Assembly: GCA_001802655.1 (NCBI GenBank)
Contig: MGZO01000084.1
Coordinates: 3,317-13,797 of the forward strand
Direction of reading: 5' to 3'
Source: Hydrogenophilales bacterium RIFOXYD1_FULL_62_11
GTDB lineage: Bacteria > Pseudomonadota > Gammaproteobacteria > Burkholderiales > Thiobacillaceae
DNA length: 10,481 bases
The stretch's first letter is position 1; each line of letters begins with the position of its first letter. The notes under the pieces were generated by a model. It ran no database searches and was not told the origin of the DNA. It was given only the letters and a program-made list of their open reading frames with translations. A program made the position numbers and the translations under genes. Shown here piece by piece: positions 1 through 5,385 of the stretch.

Positions 1-142
1 CGCTCATGGACAGGCCGCACTTTTCGATGGGGCCGGCGCCAACGGGCAGGCGCACCACCTCCGGCTCCCCTCCGCTCCCGAAAGCGAGCTTCACCGACGA
101 ATACCCGATGTCCAGACCTACGTGCATGTTCTGCTTCTGCAT
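1..142 (-). CDS. ParM/StbA-type actin-like partition ATPase, N-terminal part
   Basis: Only the first 47 codons are in the window; the gene continues beyond base 1. The protein starts MQKQNMHVGLDIGYSSVKLA. The stretch D11-x-G13-x4-K18 matches the phosphate-1 loop that opens actin-fold ATPases of the ParM/StbA/Alp group, which polymerise with ATP to push plasmid copies apart. The start at 142 is chosen because GGAG lies 8 bases upstream on the minus strand; a second in-frame ATG at 127 has no comparable site. The gene points away from the 143-874 repeat region, the usual arrangement when a partition operon is controlled from its centromere. Alternatives in the same fold (an MreB- or FtsA-like protein, or another actin-like plasmid protein) cannot be excluded from 47 residues. 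The family is fairly sure; the exact subfamily is not. Confidence 0.8.
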   Translation of the reverse strand, partial: MQKQNMHVGLDIGYSSVKLAFGSGGEPEVVRLPVGAGPIEKCGLSMS

Positions 143-163
143 GCTGACCACTCCAACTGATGA

Positions 164-184
164 GAGCGGTCAGTTTGAGCGGTC
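164..184. repeat. Two direct copies of GAGCGGTC, 13-base period
   Basis: GAGCGGTC occurs at 164-171 and again at 177-184. The pair begins 21 bases upstream of the actin-like gene start (142, minus strand), where a repressor would cover the promoter or leader. It differs from the TTTGGGCACCA sites further out, so a second DNA-binding protein may be involved. An operator role is inference. Confidence 0.5.
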
Positions 185-233
185 GCCCTGGGGAAAACGC
201 CGTCCAACCGGCCTCGAGTTGAGGCGGGTTAGA

Positions 234-476
234 CGTTTGGGCACCACGGAAATTCGAGGCAGAAATCGCGGATAGGCAGGCCTGGCACAGGATTTAGCGC
301 TATTTCGGGGCGCTTGACGGGCCGAGATTTGGTGCCCAAGACGAAAACGCCGCATCGGGCGTTTGGGCACCACGTAAATTCGCCAAGTGTCTGAGCACAA
401 AGGAAAGCGTCATTTCCCGTGGTGCCCAAAACCCGGGATTTGGGCACCACCGGGCGGCGCTGCTTTGGTGCCCAAA
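234..476. repeat. Six TTTGGGCACCA-type sites in both orientations; candidate partition centromere
   Basis: Plus-orientation copies TTTGGGCACCAC lie at 236-247, 362-373 and 439-450. Minus-orientation copies lie at 328-340 (TTTGGTGCCCAAG), 419-430 (GTGGTGCCCAAA) and 464-476 (TTTGGTGCCCAAA). The first and third copies sit in a longer 23-base unit at 234-256 and 360-382 that differs at one base, with starts 126 bases apart, about 12 helical turns. Clustered short repeats next to a ParM-type gene are typical of a centromere (parC) bound by the ParR adaptor, which usually also represses the operon. ParR itself would lie outside the window. Rep-binding iterons are the alternative. The repeats are seen directly; the role is inferred. 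Confidence 0.75.
416..454. repeat. Long near-perfect palindrome centred on CCCGGG
   Basis: Two opposed sites, 419-430 and 439-450, pair over 12 bases around CCCGGG at 432-437. Only the pair 431/438 fails to match between the arms and the centre, and CCC/GGG ends extend the symmetry with a one-base offset. It has no T run, lies in non-coding DNA, and is built from two repeat units, so a dimer or higher-order protein site is more likely than a terminator. Confidence 0.7.
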
Positions 477-544
477 CGCGCACTTGCGACGCCGCTTGCG
501 ACGCCACGGATGGCAGGCATTCGTTAGAGGGCGGAAGTTCTTAA

Positions 545-597
545 TTTATGGCAAAGCGATCGCGATCGATCCATGCCTTGAGAGCGTTTGCCATAAA
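545..597. repeat. Perfect 11-base inverted repeat enclosing three GATC sites
   Basis: TTTATGGCAAA at 545-555 pairs exactly with TTTGCCATAAA at 587-597 across a 31-base loop. The loop begins with GCGATCGC (556-563) followed directly by GATCGATC (564-571), giving GATC at 558, 564 and 568. Clustered GATC next to an inverted repeat is seen in some replication origins and Dam-responsive regulatory sites. Inverted repeats are also standard in oriT. Which applies here cannot be told from sequence alone. Confidence 0.65.
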
Positions 598-855
598 AAT
601 AGGCCATACGGCACCTTGCTCAACTACAGCTCTCCAGCAGCCTGCCTGCTTCACCGAGCGTCGGCAGGCGCTGCTCCCCGTCGAGGGCGCGCTGCTAACT
701 TTCGTGCAGATCGATTTGCCCTAAGCTATGTGAAAGCAGATCGACAGGCCAAGGACGGGCGTGCTAACTTTGATTTAGGACGGTTTGCCTATAAGTAAGG
801 GCTTCACCCACCGCATGACCGGATAGGGCATTTCGGTCGTTCGCCATAAAAATAG
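587..855 (+). repeat. Family of TTTGCC-TAA sites upstream of the MobI-like gene
   Basis: Related sites occur at 587-597 (TTTGCCATAAA), 715-725 (TTTGCCCTAAG), 784-795 (TTTGCCTATAAG) and 840-850 (TTCGCCATAAA), with an inverted copy at 545-555. The first and last share the exact 13-mer GCCATAAAAATAG (590-602 and 843-855); the second copy ends 19 bases before the proposed TTG start. The A+T-rich ends resemble -10 elements, but no good -35 lies at the right distance. I treat them as binding sites for an initiator, relaxosome component or regulator rather than as proven promoters. Confidence 0.55.
693..795 (+). repeat. Bipartite direct repeat TGCTAACTTT ... TTTGCC, 69-base period
   Basis: TGCTAACTTT occurs at 693-702 and 762-771. 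In both copies a TTTGCC site starts exactly 21 bases after the G of GCTAAC (694 to 715, 763 to 784), two helical turns. Within the same stretch GCAGATCGA is repeated at 706-714 and 736-744, each with a GATC. Conserved internal spacing suggests that one protein complex contacts both half-sites. Confidence 0.55.
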
Positions 856-874
856 AGTAGCGCGAGAGACCCCT

Positions 875-1390
875 TTGAACGCACACGACCAAGAGAACGA
901 ATCAGGCAGCCCCACCGCCTACGGGAAGGACGCCGATGCCATCAAGTCCCGATGCCAGCAGATGCGGGCGCGCATCCTCGTAGAGGCACTGGCTCTGTCG
1001 GACGAATTCGTCCAGCGACGCACCCAGGCAGCAGGCGGGCTCTTTGACCCCTTGAACCTGTCTGTGAGGGCTCGGGGCAACAGCATCCAGATCTACTGGG
1101 TCCTCATGCACTTCAGGGAAGGGCGCCACAAGGGCACGACCAACGTGCCCAAGAACCGAGGGGCAACGGACTACGACCTCGCCAAGCTCAAGGCGAGATG
1201 CGCGGACTGGCTTCAGGAGATCGCCGTCGACATCGAGATGCGTGCCCGCCCCATGCGCGAGTCGCTGAAGCTGCTCGGCGAGATCGAGCGGGCCGCTGAC
1301 GTCGTAGCCCGGCGCATGTCCGGCGGCACGAAGGCCACCCCGGACACCGAGGCGCACGCCGCCACCGCACACAACAGCGAGACCACCTGA
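875..1390 (+). CDS. MobI-like conjugative transfer protein (tentative)
   Basis: The 171-residue protein has no membrane segment. From memory of the family, three blocks fit MobI, an auxiliary protein needed for conjugative transfer of SXT/R391 ICEs and IncC plasmids and encoded beside oriT. These are RGNSIQIYW (68-76), a Lys/Arg-rich strand leading into TDYDLAKL (98-105), and a C-terminal helix with E-x-R-x2-P-M-R-E-S-x-K (121-132). Length is also in range. The TTG start gives the full frame, with only a weak purine run (GAGAGA) upstream; an in-frame ATG at 962 lacks any site. The stop overlaps the next ATG (TGATG), so it is probably the first gene of an operon. The 143-874 region directly upstream would be the place for oriT. 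The tail (149-171) is low-complexity. Gene call strong, family moderate, start uncertain. Confidence 0.6.
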   Translation: MNAHDQENESGSPTAYGKDADAIKSRCQQMRARILVEALALSDEFVQRRTQAAGGLFDPLNLSVRARGNSIQIYWVLMHFREGRHKGTTNVPKNRGATDYDLAKLKARCADWLQEIAVDIEMRARPMRESLKLLGEIERAADVVARRMSGGTKATPDTEAHAATAHNSETT

Positions 1391-2430
1391 TGACCAGCCC
1401 CACCAACCCGACCCGGTCCAACCCGGACGCTCCCGCCACTCCGGCGTCCGGGCTGCCGCCGCGGTCCCATCAGGACGTCACGATCCGCGACACCTATGAG
1501 CTGATGTGCGAGGTGTCGGGCCACTTCATCAAGCGCGATCTCGACGAGCGCCGCTGGAAGATCGTCAAGCGCCTGGCCATCTCCTTCATCGTCCTACTCG
1601 GGCTGGTGATGTGGGTTTCCCTGTACGCCCCGATGCTGGGGTGGACCGCGGAGCCGACCGGCAAGGCGCTGGGGGTGGTTCCGATCCAGGGTCAGATCGG
1701 CGGGCGCGGTACGGCCAACGCCGAGCAGGTGGTCCCGGCCATCGAGCGGGCGTGCAAGTCTCGGGCGACGCAGGCGGTGGTCCTTCGCATTTCCTCTCCC
1801 GGCGGGTCCCCGACGGACGCCGAGCGGATCGTTGGTGCCCTCGAAGCCTGCCGACCGTCCGGCCCGGACGCCAAGGCCAAGCCGGTGATCGCGGTGATCG
1901 AGGGGGTGGGCGCCTCCGCCGGCTACCTCATTGCCGTGCATGCCGACGAGACCATCGCCAGCCCGTTCGCCCTTGTCGGATCCATCGGCGCGGTGATGCG
2001 GTCGGTCGATGCGGAGGAGGCGGCCGAGAAGTTCGGGGTGCGCGAGCGGGTGTTCGCCTCTGGCCCACTGAAGGCCGGCAACAGCCCCTTGTCCTCGAAC
2101 ACCCCCGCGCAGGATGCGATGGCCCAGTCCTTGGTGGACCGCATGGCCGAACTCTTCATCGCCCAGGTGAAGGAGCGGCGCGGCGACAAGCTGAAGCCGG
2201 ATCCGGAGATGTTCACCGGCCGGGTGTGGCTGGGGCAGGATGCGCTGGGGTTGGGGCTGATCGATGGGTTGTCCACCTTCGAGGCCCTGAAGCAGGATCG
2301 GTTCGAGGATCTGCCGGTGCACGAGTTCCGGCCGACCGAGACGCTGCAGGAGCGGCTGGGGTTGTCCAGCCTGGTCCATGAGTTGGGCGCCGGGATTGCC
2401 TCCGGTCTGACCCGGACGGAGGTCCAGTGA
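1390..2430 (+). CDS. Membrane-anchored S49 (SppA-type) serine peptidase
   Basis: A 346-residue S49 family member. Order: Pro-rich cytoplasmic N-terminus (1-30), one membrane segment (about 61-82), then a single S49 domain (about 93-300). ISSPGGS (134-140) is the usual substrate-groove loop. GVGASAGY (172-179) carries the likely nucleophile Ser176. GPLKAGNSP (225-233) carries the likely general base Lys228. GRVWLGQDALGLGLID (277-292) is the typical C-terminal signature. Such Ser-Lys peptidases cut signal peptides or membrane proteins within or outside the inner membrane. The single domain resembles short SppA forms rather than the duplicated E. coli SppA. The start overlaps the previous stop by one base. 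In a mobile element it may process membrane proteins of the same operon, such as the array at 3970-5723; that link is inference. Confidence 0.9.
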   Translation: MTSPTNPTRSNPDAPATPASGLPPRSHQDVTIRDTYELMCEVSGHFIKRDLDERRWKIVKRLAISFIVLLGLVMWVSLYAPMLGWTAEPTGKALGVVPIQGQIGGRGTANAEQVVPAIERACKSRATQAVVLRISSPGGSPTDAERIVGALEACRPSGPDAKAKPVIAVIEGVGASAGYLIAVHADETIASPFALVGSIGAVMRSVDAEEAAEKFGVRERVFASGPLKAGNSPLSSNTPAQDAMAQSLVDRMAELFIAQVKERRGDKLKPDPEMFTGRVWLGQDALGLGLIDGLSTFEALKQDRFEDLPVHEFRPTETLQERLGLSSLVHELGAGIASGLTRTEVQ

Positions 2431-2446
2431 CTGGCCGCCCGCACTT

Positions 2447-2451
2447 GGAGG
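2447..2451 (+). promoter_or_regulatory. Shine-Dalgarno GGAGG deciding the start at 2460
   Basis: GGAGG ends 8 bases before ATG 2460. An in-frame GTG at 2427 overlapping the previous stop has no comparable site, so the downstream ATG is preferred. Confidence 0.7.
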
Positions 2452-2459
2452 TGATCGAC

Positions 2460-3104
2460 ATGAGCAAGGAAAAGGACCCGGGCAGCACCCCTCCCCCCAC
2501 GGGCGAATCGCTCCGCGCTATGCCCCCGTCCGCACAGGACCAGCTGGTGGTCGCACTCGTGAAGCAGGCGGACATGGCCGGCGCCCTGGAGATGGAGGTG
2601 ATCGACCTGCGCGATCGCCTGGACCAGGAGACCGACAACCGGACGTTCCTGGAGAGCCGGATCGAGGAGATGAACGAACACCGGGTCCACCTGGTCACGG
2701 AGATCGAGCAGCTGAAGGCCCGCAACCGGCAGGCCTACGGCGACATGGCCAGCCTGGTGGAGTCCCGCGACTACGCCATGCACGGCCTGCGGTTGGCCCT
2801 GACCCTGCTGAAGATGGAGGTCGACCGTTCCGACCCTCGGATCCAGGAGGTCCAGGACATGGCCGACATGCTGGGCATCGGCAACACCCGGCGCCTTCTG
2901 CCGGCCAAGCTGGACCCGGTGACGATCTCGCCTGGTCCGGCAGCGACCACTCCGGCTGCCGAGCCCCCTGCCCCGTCCTCACCGGACAAGGCGAAGGGGG
3001 ATGTGGTGGTGGCCTTCCCCACCCGGCGCCAGGCGGAGTCCCCGCCCGCGGCGGCCGACCCTCCGAAGGCCGATGACGGTCCGGGGCGGACTGAGCAGGA
3101 CTGA
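2460..3104 (+). CDS. Coiled-coil protein of unknown function
   Basis: A 214-residue soluble protein that I do not recognise. Residues about 40-92 form a charged heptad-like helix rich in Glu, Arg, Leu and Asp, consistent with a dimeric coiled coil. Residues 95-141 are probably helical too. The tail from about 155 is low-complexity and Pro/Ala-rich (PAATTPAAEPPAPSS), with one short hydrophobic patch DVVVAFP (181-187). There is no signal peptide or membrane segment. It follows the S49 peptidase directly and precedes the CFI-box protein by 16 bases, so all are probably co-transcribed. It could be a scaffold or adaptor, but nothing in the sequence names a partner. A longer product of 225 residues from GTG 2427 is possible. 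Confidence 0.75.
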   Translation: MSKEKDPGSTPPPTGESLRAMPPSAQDQLVVALVKQADMAGALEMEVIDLRDRLDQETDNRTFLESRIEEMNEHRVHLVTEIEQLKARNRQAYGDMASLVESRDYAMHGLRLALTLLKMEVDRSDPRIQEVQDMADMLGIGNTRRLLPAKLDPVTISPGPAATTPAAEPPAPSSPDKAKGDVVVAFPTRRQAESPPAAADPPKADDGPGRTEQD

Positions 3105-3106
3105 TT

Positions 3107-3113
3107 GAGGAGA
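3107..3113 (+). promoter_or_regulatory. Shine-Dalgarno GAGGAGA for the gene at 3121
   Basis: A purine-rich site 7 bases before ATG 3121, supporting that start and showing that the gene is translated independently of its upstream neighbour. Confidence 0.6.
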
Positions 3114-3120
3114 GCGAGAG

Positions 3121-3651
3121 ATGACGCGACGCAAGCAGACGTGGGCGGACATGCCCAGCTCGAGCGACCTGGGCCGGCTGATGCTGTGCGAGCGGGAGTT
3201 CGTGCACGAGCGGTCGACTGGACAGACCAGTCAGGACGCCGGCACCCGGGCGGCTTCGGTTCGAGGTGAGCGCGAGCACCTGCGGGCACAGCTCTCGATG
3301 GAGGCCCACCACAACCGCCCCCGGCAGCGCTCCCGGTCCGGGCCGGACTCCGGGCACGCGCCCCAGTCCGGCCGGGACAGCCGGTGTTTCGTTGCATCCC
3401 AGGTGTACGGCGAGGACGCCCCGCAGACCGAGGAGCTTCGATCCTTCCGGGACCGCTTCCTTATGCGCTCCTCTCCTGGGCGGCAGCTGGTGAACGCCTA
3501 CTACCGGGTGTCCCCGCCGGTGGCTCGGATGTTGGCCAGGGCGCCGGCGGCCGCTTCTGCCACCCGGGCCGGCCTGGACATGGTGCGGTGGATGGTGCGC
3601 TCCCGGGCGGGGTCCACCTCGGAGGGCTCCGGCGCTGAAGGTCTGGGCTGA
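3121..3651 (+). CDS. CFI-box-like C-terminal domain protein
   Basis: A 176-residue protein in two parts. Residues 89-135 read like the CFI-box C-terminal module: a Cys-Phe start (89-90), YG (96-97), E-L-R-x-F-R-D-x-F-L (105-114), GR (120-121), and YYRVSPP (127-133). This module is found at the ends of many bacterial proteins of unknown role. Ala138 to Arg160 may continue as an amphipathic helix. The N-terminal part has SDLGRLMLCEREFVHER (15-31) and a later GEREH (49-53). A Cys-Glu-Arg-x-Phe pattern of this kind also opens some Cas4/PD-(D/E)XK proteins, but I see no catalytic Asp/Glu-x-Lys core, so I do not call a nuclease. The middle (64-87) is low-complexity Arg/Ser/Pro. Here the first box residues read CFVASQVYG instead of the common CFIATAAYG. 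Confidence 0.75.
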   Translation: MTRRKQTWADMPSSSDLGRLMLCEREFVHERSTGQTSQDAGTRAASVRGEREHLRAQLSMEAHHNRPRQRSRSGPDSGHAPQSGRDSRCFVASQVYGEDAPQTEELRSFRDRFLMRSSPGRQLVNAYYRVSPPVARMLARAPAAASATRAGLDMVRWMVRSRAGSTSEGSGAEGLG

Positions 3652-3712
3652 GCCGGAGGGGTGGTACGTCCCCTGACTGGCGCGAGATGGATCCTTGGAC
3701 GTGGGAGGGGTG

Positions 3713-3973
3713 ATGGCGCGCACGGCGACTGAAGAAGTGGGAAGCGGCGGGGAGTCCTGCGGTGCGCCGGCGCGACTCCGCCCTTGGGAGCGCTTAAAGC
3801 ACTCCCCGCTTTTCTGCGCCCTGGCGATCCCAGCGATCATGCTCGGACTCACGTGGCTGAGCGGATGGGCGTGGGAGCAGGCGGGCATGAGGGTGTTGGC
3901 CTTCCTCAACGCCGAAGCCTGGGCTCCCCTCTTCGAGTGGTGGTTCGGCCGCAACCAGGGACACAGCGGATGA
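3713..3973 (+). CDS. Small membrane protein, unknown family
   Basis: An 86-residue protein from ATG 3713, preceded by GGGAGGGG at 3703-3710; an in-frame TTG at 3695 has no comparable site. Residues 1-30 are polar. SPLFCALAIPAIMLGLTWLSG (31-51) is a clear membrane segment, and the rest is Trp-rich (Trp48, 52, 54, 70, 76, 77), probably lying at the membrane surface. It lacks the C-terminal R-D motif of the next four genes, so it is not an obvious member of that family. Its stop and the next ATG share ATGA at 3970-3973, which predicts coupled translation and similar amounts of the two proteins. Confidence 0.65.
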   Translation: MARTATEEVGSGGESCGAPARLRPWERLKHSPLFCALAIPAIMLGLTWLSGWAWEQAGMRVLAFLNAEAWAPLFEWWFGRNQGHSG

Positions 3974-4374
3974 TGTCCTCGCTGGACCGCCACCGCCGGA
4001 TCAAGCCCATGACCGCCCGGCGGTACCGGGCACTGCTGGGCGGCATGAGCGCGGTGATGGTGGTGGTGATGCTGGACACCCTGGCGTCAGCCCCGGACCT
4101 GGTTCGAGACGGATTCCCGGCCGGACTCCTGGCGGCGCTGCTGCTGATCGGAGCCGGCTTGGTCGGCTTCATGCTCTGGGCGATGTGCCAGCTCGGCGAG
4201 GTCGACGCGGCCCACTACATGCGGATCGATCGGCAACTCGCGGCTGATCCTGGGGTTCGGGCGCGTGTCGCGGGATGGGTGGCGGAGGGCTCGTTCCAGA
4301 TCAGGGACCTGAAGGCGGTGGGAAGGGCCCTTGTAGCCTTACCGCCACCTGCGTCCGGTGTGGACGCTGATTGA
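3970..4374 (+). CDS. Two-helix membrane protein, tandem family member 1
   Basis: A 134-residue protein starting in the ATGA overlap with the previous gene; a second ATG at 3973 is in frame. The N-terminus is basic (DRHRRIK, TARRYR), followed by membrane segments at about 22-41 and 51-75, so both ends should be cytoplasmic by the positive-inside rule. The C-terminal domain (about 85-121) contains ADPGVRARVAGW (92-103), EG (106-107) and IRDLKAVGRAL (111-121). The pattern hydrophobic-x2-W-x3-G-x-F-x2-R-D-L-x-A-V-x3-L recurs in the next three genes at the same place after two helices. I know no named family. The motif could be a small helical protein-interaction domain. Confidence 0.75.
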   Translation: MMSSLDRHRRIKPMTARRYRALLGGMSAVMVVVMLDTLASAPDLVRDGFPAGLLAALLLIGAGLVGFMLWAMCQLGEVDAAHYMRIDRQLAADPGVRARVAGWVAEGSFQIRDLKAVGRALVALPPPASGVDAD

Positions 4375-4388
4375 GCGGCGGCAATGAC

Positions 4389-4405
4389 CCTGGCGACATG
4401 CCAGG
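4389..4405 (+). promoter_or_regulatory. Perfect 6-bp hairpin in the gap before tandem member 2
   Basis: CCTGGC (4389-4394) pairs with GCCAGG (4400-4405) around the loop GACAT. It is followed after 8 bases by the purine-rich ribosome site AAGGGGGGAG (4414-4423). There is no T run, so it is not an intrinsic terminator. It could protect a processed 5' end or tune translation of the next gene; this gap is the only intergenic space among the four tandem genes. Confidence 0.4.
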
Positions 4406-4426
4406 CAACCAAGAAGGGGGGAGTTG

Positions 4427-4945
4427 ATGGAGGAAGTAGGGTCGAAACTTGCGGCGCAGTTGGAGCACCACCAGCACTTGGAGGCCGGGGAAGCTCGCCA
4501 TGCCGAGCGCCGAATGCAGATGCGCGCAGTGTTGGCCGGCGTAGCGTGCATTGTTCTTTTTGTCGCCTTTGACCAGTCTCAGGTGCTTGGTTTCCCGCTC
4601 TACGTCTACTACTTCAACCAGCTCATCAATGTCCTGACCATAGTCGGCTTCTTAGGCGTGCTGTTGGTGCTGGTTTTCTTGCTGTACGTAGGGTTGAGTC
4701 TTCGATATCGCTCCGCCACACCCGGAGAGCTGGCTAGGACTGAGAAACTCCTGCTCTCCGAGCCGGCGCTGAAAGCCGTGGTCGCTCGCTGGCTCGAGAA
4801 GGGGCCCTTGCTGAAGCGGGACGTGGACGCGATTGAGGGCCTGATTCCCTTGCAGCGCGACTTGCGGGCCCAAGAAAAGTTCGCATCGTCCTTGCGGGAG
4901 GGCGCTACACCCGTATCGGCGCCCCAGTCGGGTGAAGGCCCTTGA
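4427..4945 (+). CDS. Two-helix membrane protein, tandem family member 2
   Basis: A 172-residue protein, the longest of the four. The ATG at 4427 follows AAGGGGGGAG; an in-frame TTG sits just before it. Residues 1-30 are a charged, His/Glu-rich helix. Membrane segments lie at about 33-48 and 66-92, joined by an aromatic loop (PLYVYYFNQ). The C-terminal domain has LLLSEPALKAVVARW (108-122), EKG (124-126) and LKRDVDAIEGL (129-139), aligning with W103, G107 and R112-D113 of member 1. A 30-residue polar tail follows. By eye its start is less GC-rich than its neighbours. Its stop overlaps the next ATG by one base (TGATG). Confidence 0.8.
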   Translation: MEEVGSKLAAQLEHHQHLEAGEARHAERRMQMRAVLAGVACIVLFVAFDQSQVLGFPLYVYYFNQLINVLTIVGFLGVLLVLVFLLYVGLSLRYRSATPGELARTEKLLLSEPALKAVVARWLEKGPLLKRDVDAIEGLIPLQRDLRAQEKFASSLREGATPVSAPQSGEGP

Positions 4946-5385
4946 TGGGGCGCCGCCAGGAGACGGTGGAGAGGGCTGTGGCCAGTCTTCGCGGCCACCA
5001 GTGGCAGTCCCCTGTCGCGGTCAAGATCCATGCGGTCGCCGTGATCGCAGTGACGCTCCTCACCTGGTGGGTCGTGCACTGGTTCACTGCCGGCGCCGGC
5101 GCGGGGCAACTTGGCTTTGGCTATACGGCGGTGATCGCGTTGGGCCTCGCCCCGGTGATCGCGCCGGTGCTGGCTCTGGTCGTTATTTGCGACGGTCTGC
5201 CTGCCTCGGCCGCCGCCCTGGCATCGATCGAGCCCCTTCGTGCCGCCGATTCCGAGCTGGACCGTGCGGTTTCGAGCTGGCAGGCGGCCGGGCGGGTCAG
5301 CAACCGGGATATCCGCGCAATCAGCCGACTGGCTCAAGGGAGGAGCTGCAGGTGCTGGCCAAACTGTCCGAACACCAGTTCCTGA
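4945..5385 (+). CDS. Two-helix membrane protein, tandem family member 3
   Basis: A 146-residue protein whose ATG overlaps the previous stop by one base. Membrane segments lie at about 28-47 (Trp-rich end, TWWVVHWF) and 60-82. The C-terminal domain has LRAADSELDRAVSSW (98-112), G116 and NRDIRAISRL (120-129), matching the family pattern W-x3-G-x-V-x2-R-D-I-x-A-I-x2-L. The last 15 residues (Cys-rich, RSCRCWPNCPNTSS) are read from DNA that also holds the ribosome site and first codons of member 4. That tail is probably a by-product of the overlap and not conserved. The previous gene and this one are likely translated in series. Confidence 0.75.
   Translation: MGRRQETVERAVASLRGHQWQSPVAVKIHAVAVIAVTLLTWWVVHWFTAGAGAGQLGFGYTAVIALGLAPVIAPVLALVVICDGLPASAAALASIEPLRAADSELDRAVSSWQAAGRVSNRDIRAISRLAQGRSCRCWPNCPNTSS
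5338..5345 (+). promoter_or_regulatory. Shine-Dalgarno GGGAGGAG deciding the GTG start at 5352
   Basis: The strongest ribosome site in the operon lies inside the end of member 3, six bases before GTG 5352. It fixes the start of member 4, which otherwise could be read from far upstream in a frame without protein-like sequence. Confidence 0.7.

Larger units (their letters stand above)
143..874. other. Non-coding region between divergent genes; candidate centromere and oriT/origin
   Basis: This 732-base gap separates the minus-strand actin-like gene from the plus-strand MobI-like operon. Open frames inside it have atypical composition and run through repeats, so I read it as non-coding. The left half (about 160-480) holds one repeat family and the right half (about 540-855) another, described separately. 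The right half is visibly richer in A+T than the rest of the window. In SXT/R391 and IncC elements oriT lies directly upstream of mobI, so an oriT in the right half is a reasonable inference if the MobI assignment holds. A replication origin is the main alternative. No rRNA or tRNA gene or CRISPR array is apparent. I found no convincing sigma70 promoter for either flanking gene. Confidence 0.7.

Noticed and set aside
170..507. Two overlapping minus-strand open frames across the TTTGGGCACCA repeats
   Set aside because: Their translations mainly reflect the DNA repeats (recurring VVPKR/WCPN strings). Non-coding repeats explain them better.
766..795. Promoter with -35 AACTTT and -10 TATAAG upstream of the MobI-like gene
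   Set aside because: The -35 is poor and the spacing (18 bases) not ideal. Both elements belong to the repeated bipartite motif, so a binding site is as likely.
484..798. 104-codon plus-strand open frame in the repeat region
   Set aside because: It runs through the inverted repeat, the TTTGCC sites and the bipartite repeat, has no ribosome site, and its translation shows no protein-like pattern.
143..874. CRISPR array
   Set aside because: Repeats are short (8-23 bases), inverted as well as direct, and unevenly spaced, with no uniform spacers.
1594..2379. Long minus-strand frame opposite the S49 gene
   Set aside because: A shadow of a high-GC gene; the plus strand has a complete peptidase with catalytic motifs.
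3121..3300. Cas4-like nuclease identity for the CFI-box protein
   Set aside because: Only the Cys-Glu-Arg-x-Phe opening is similar; no catalytic core or C-terminal Cys cluster follows.
3657..3674. AGGGG/CCCCT hairpin after the CFI-box gene
   Set aside because: Only five pairs with an eight-base loop and no T run; the next gene follows at once, so it is not a terminator.
2695..3993. 432-codon minus-strand frame
   Set aside because: It spans three plus-strand genes with good starts, and its Pro/Arg/Gly-rich translation is typical of antisense frames in GC-rich DNA.
4932..5351. Reading tandem member 4 from the upstream start at 4932 as a 263-residue protein
   Set aside because: The first 140 residues are non-protein-like and overlap member 3. 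A strong ribosome site marks GTG 5352.
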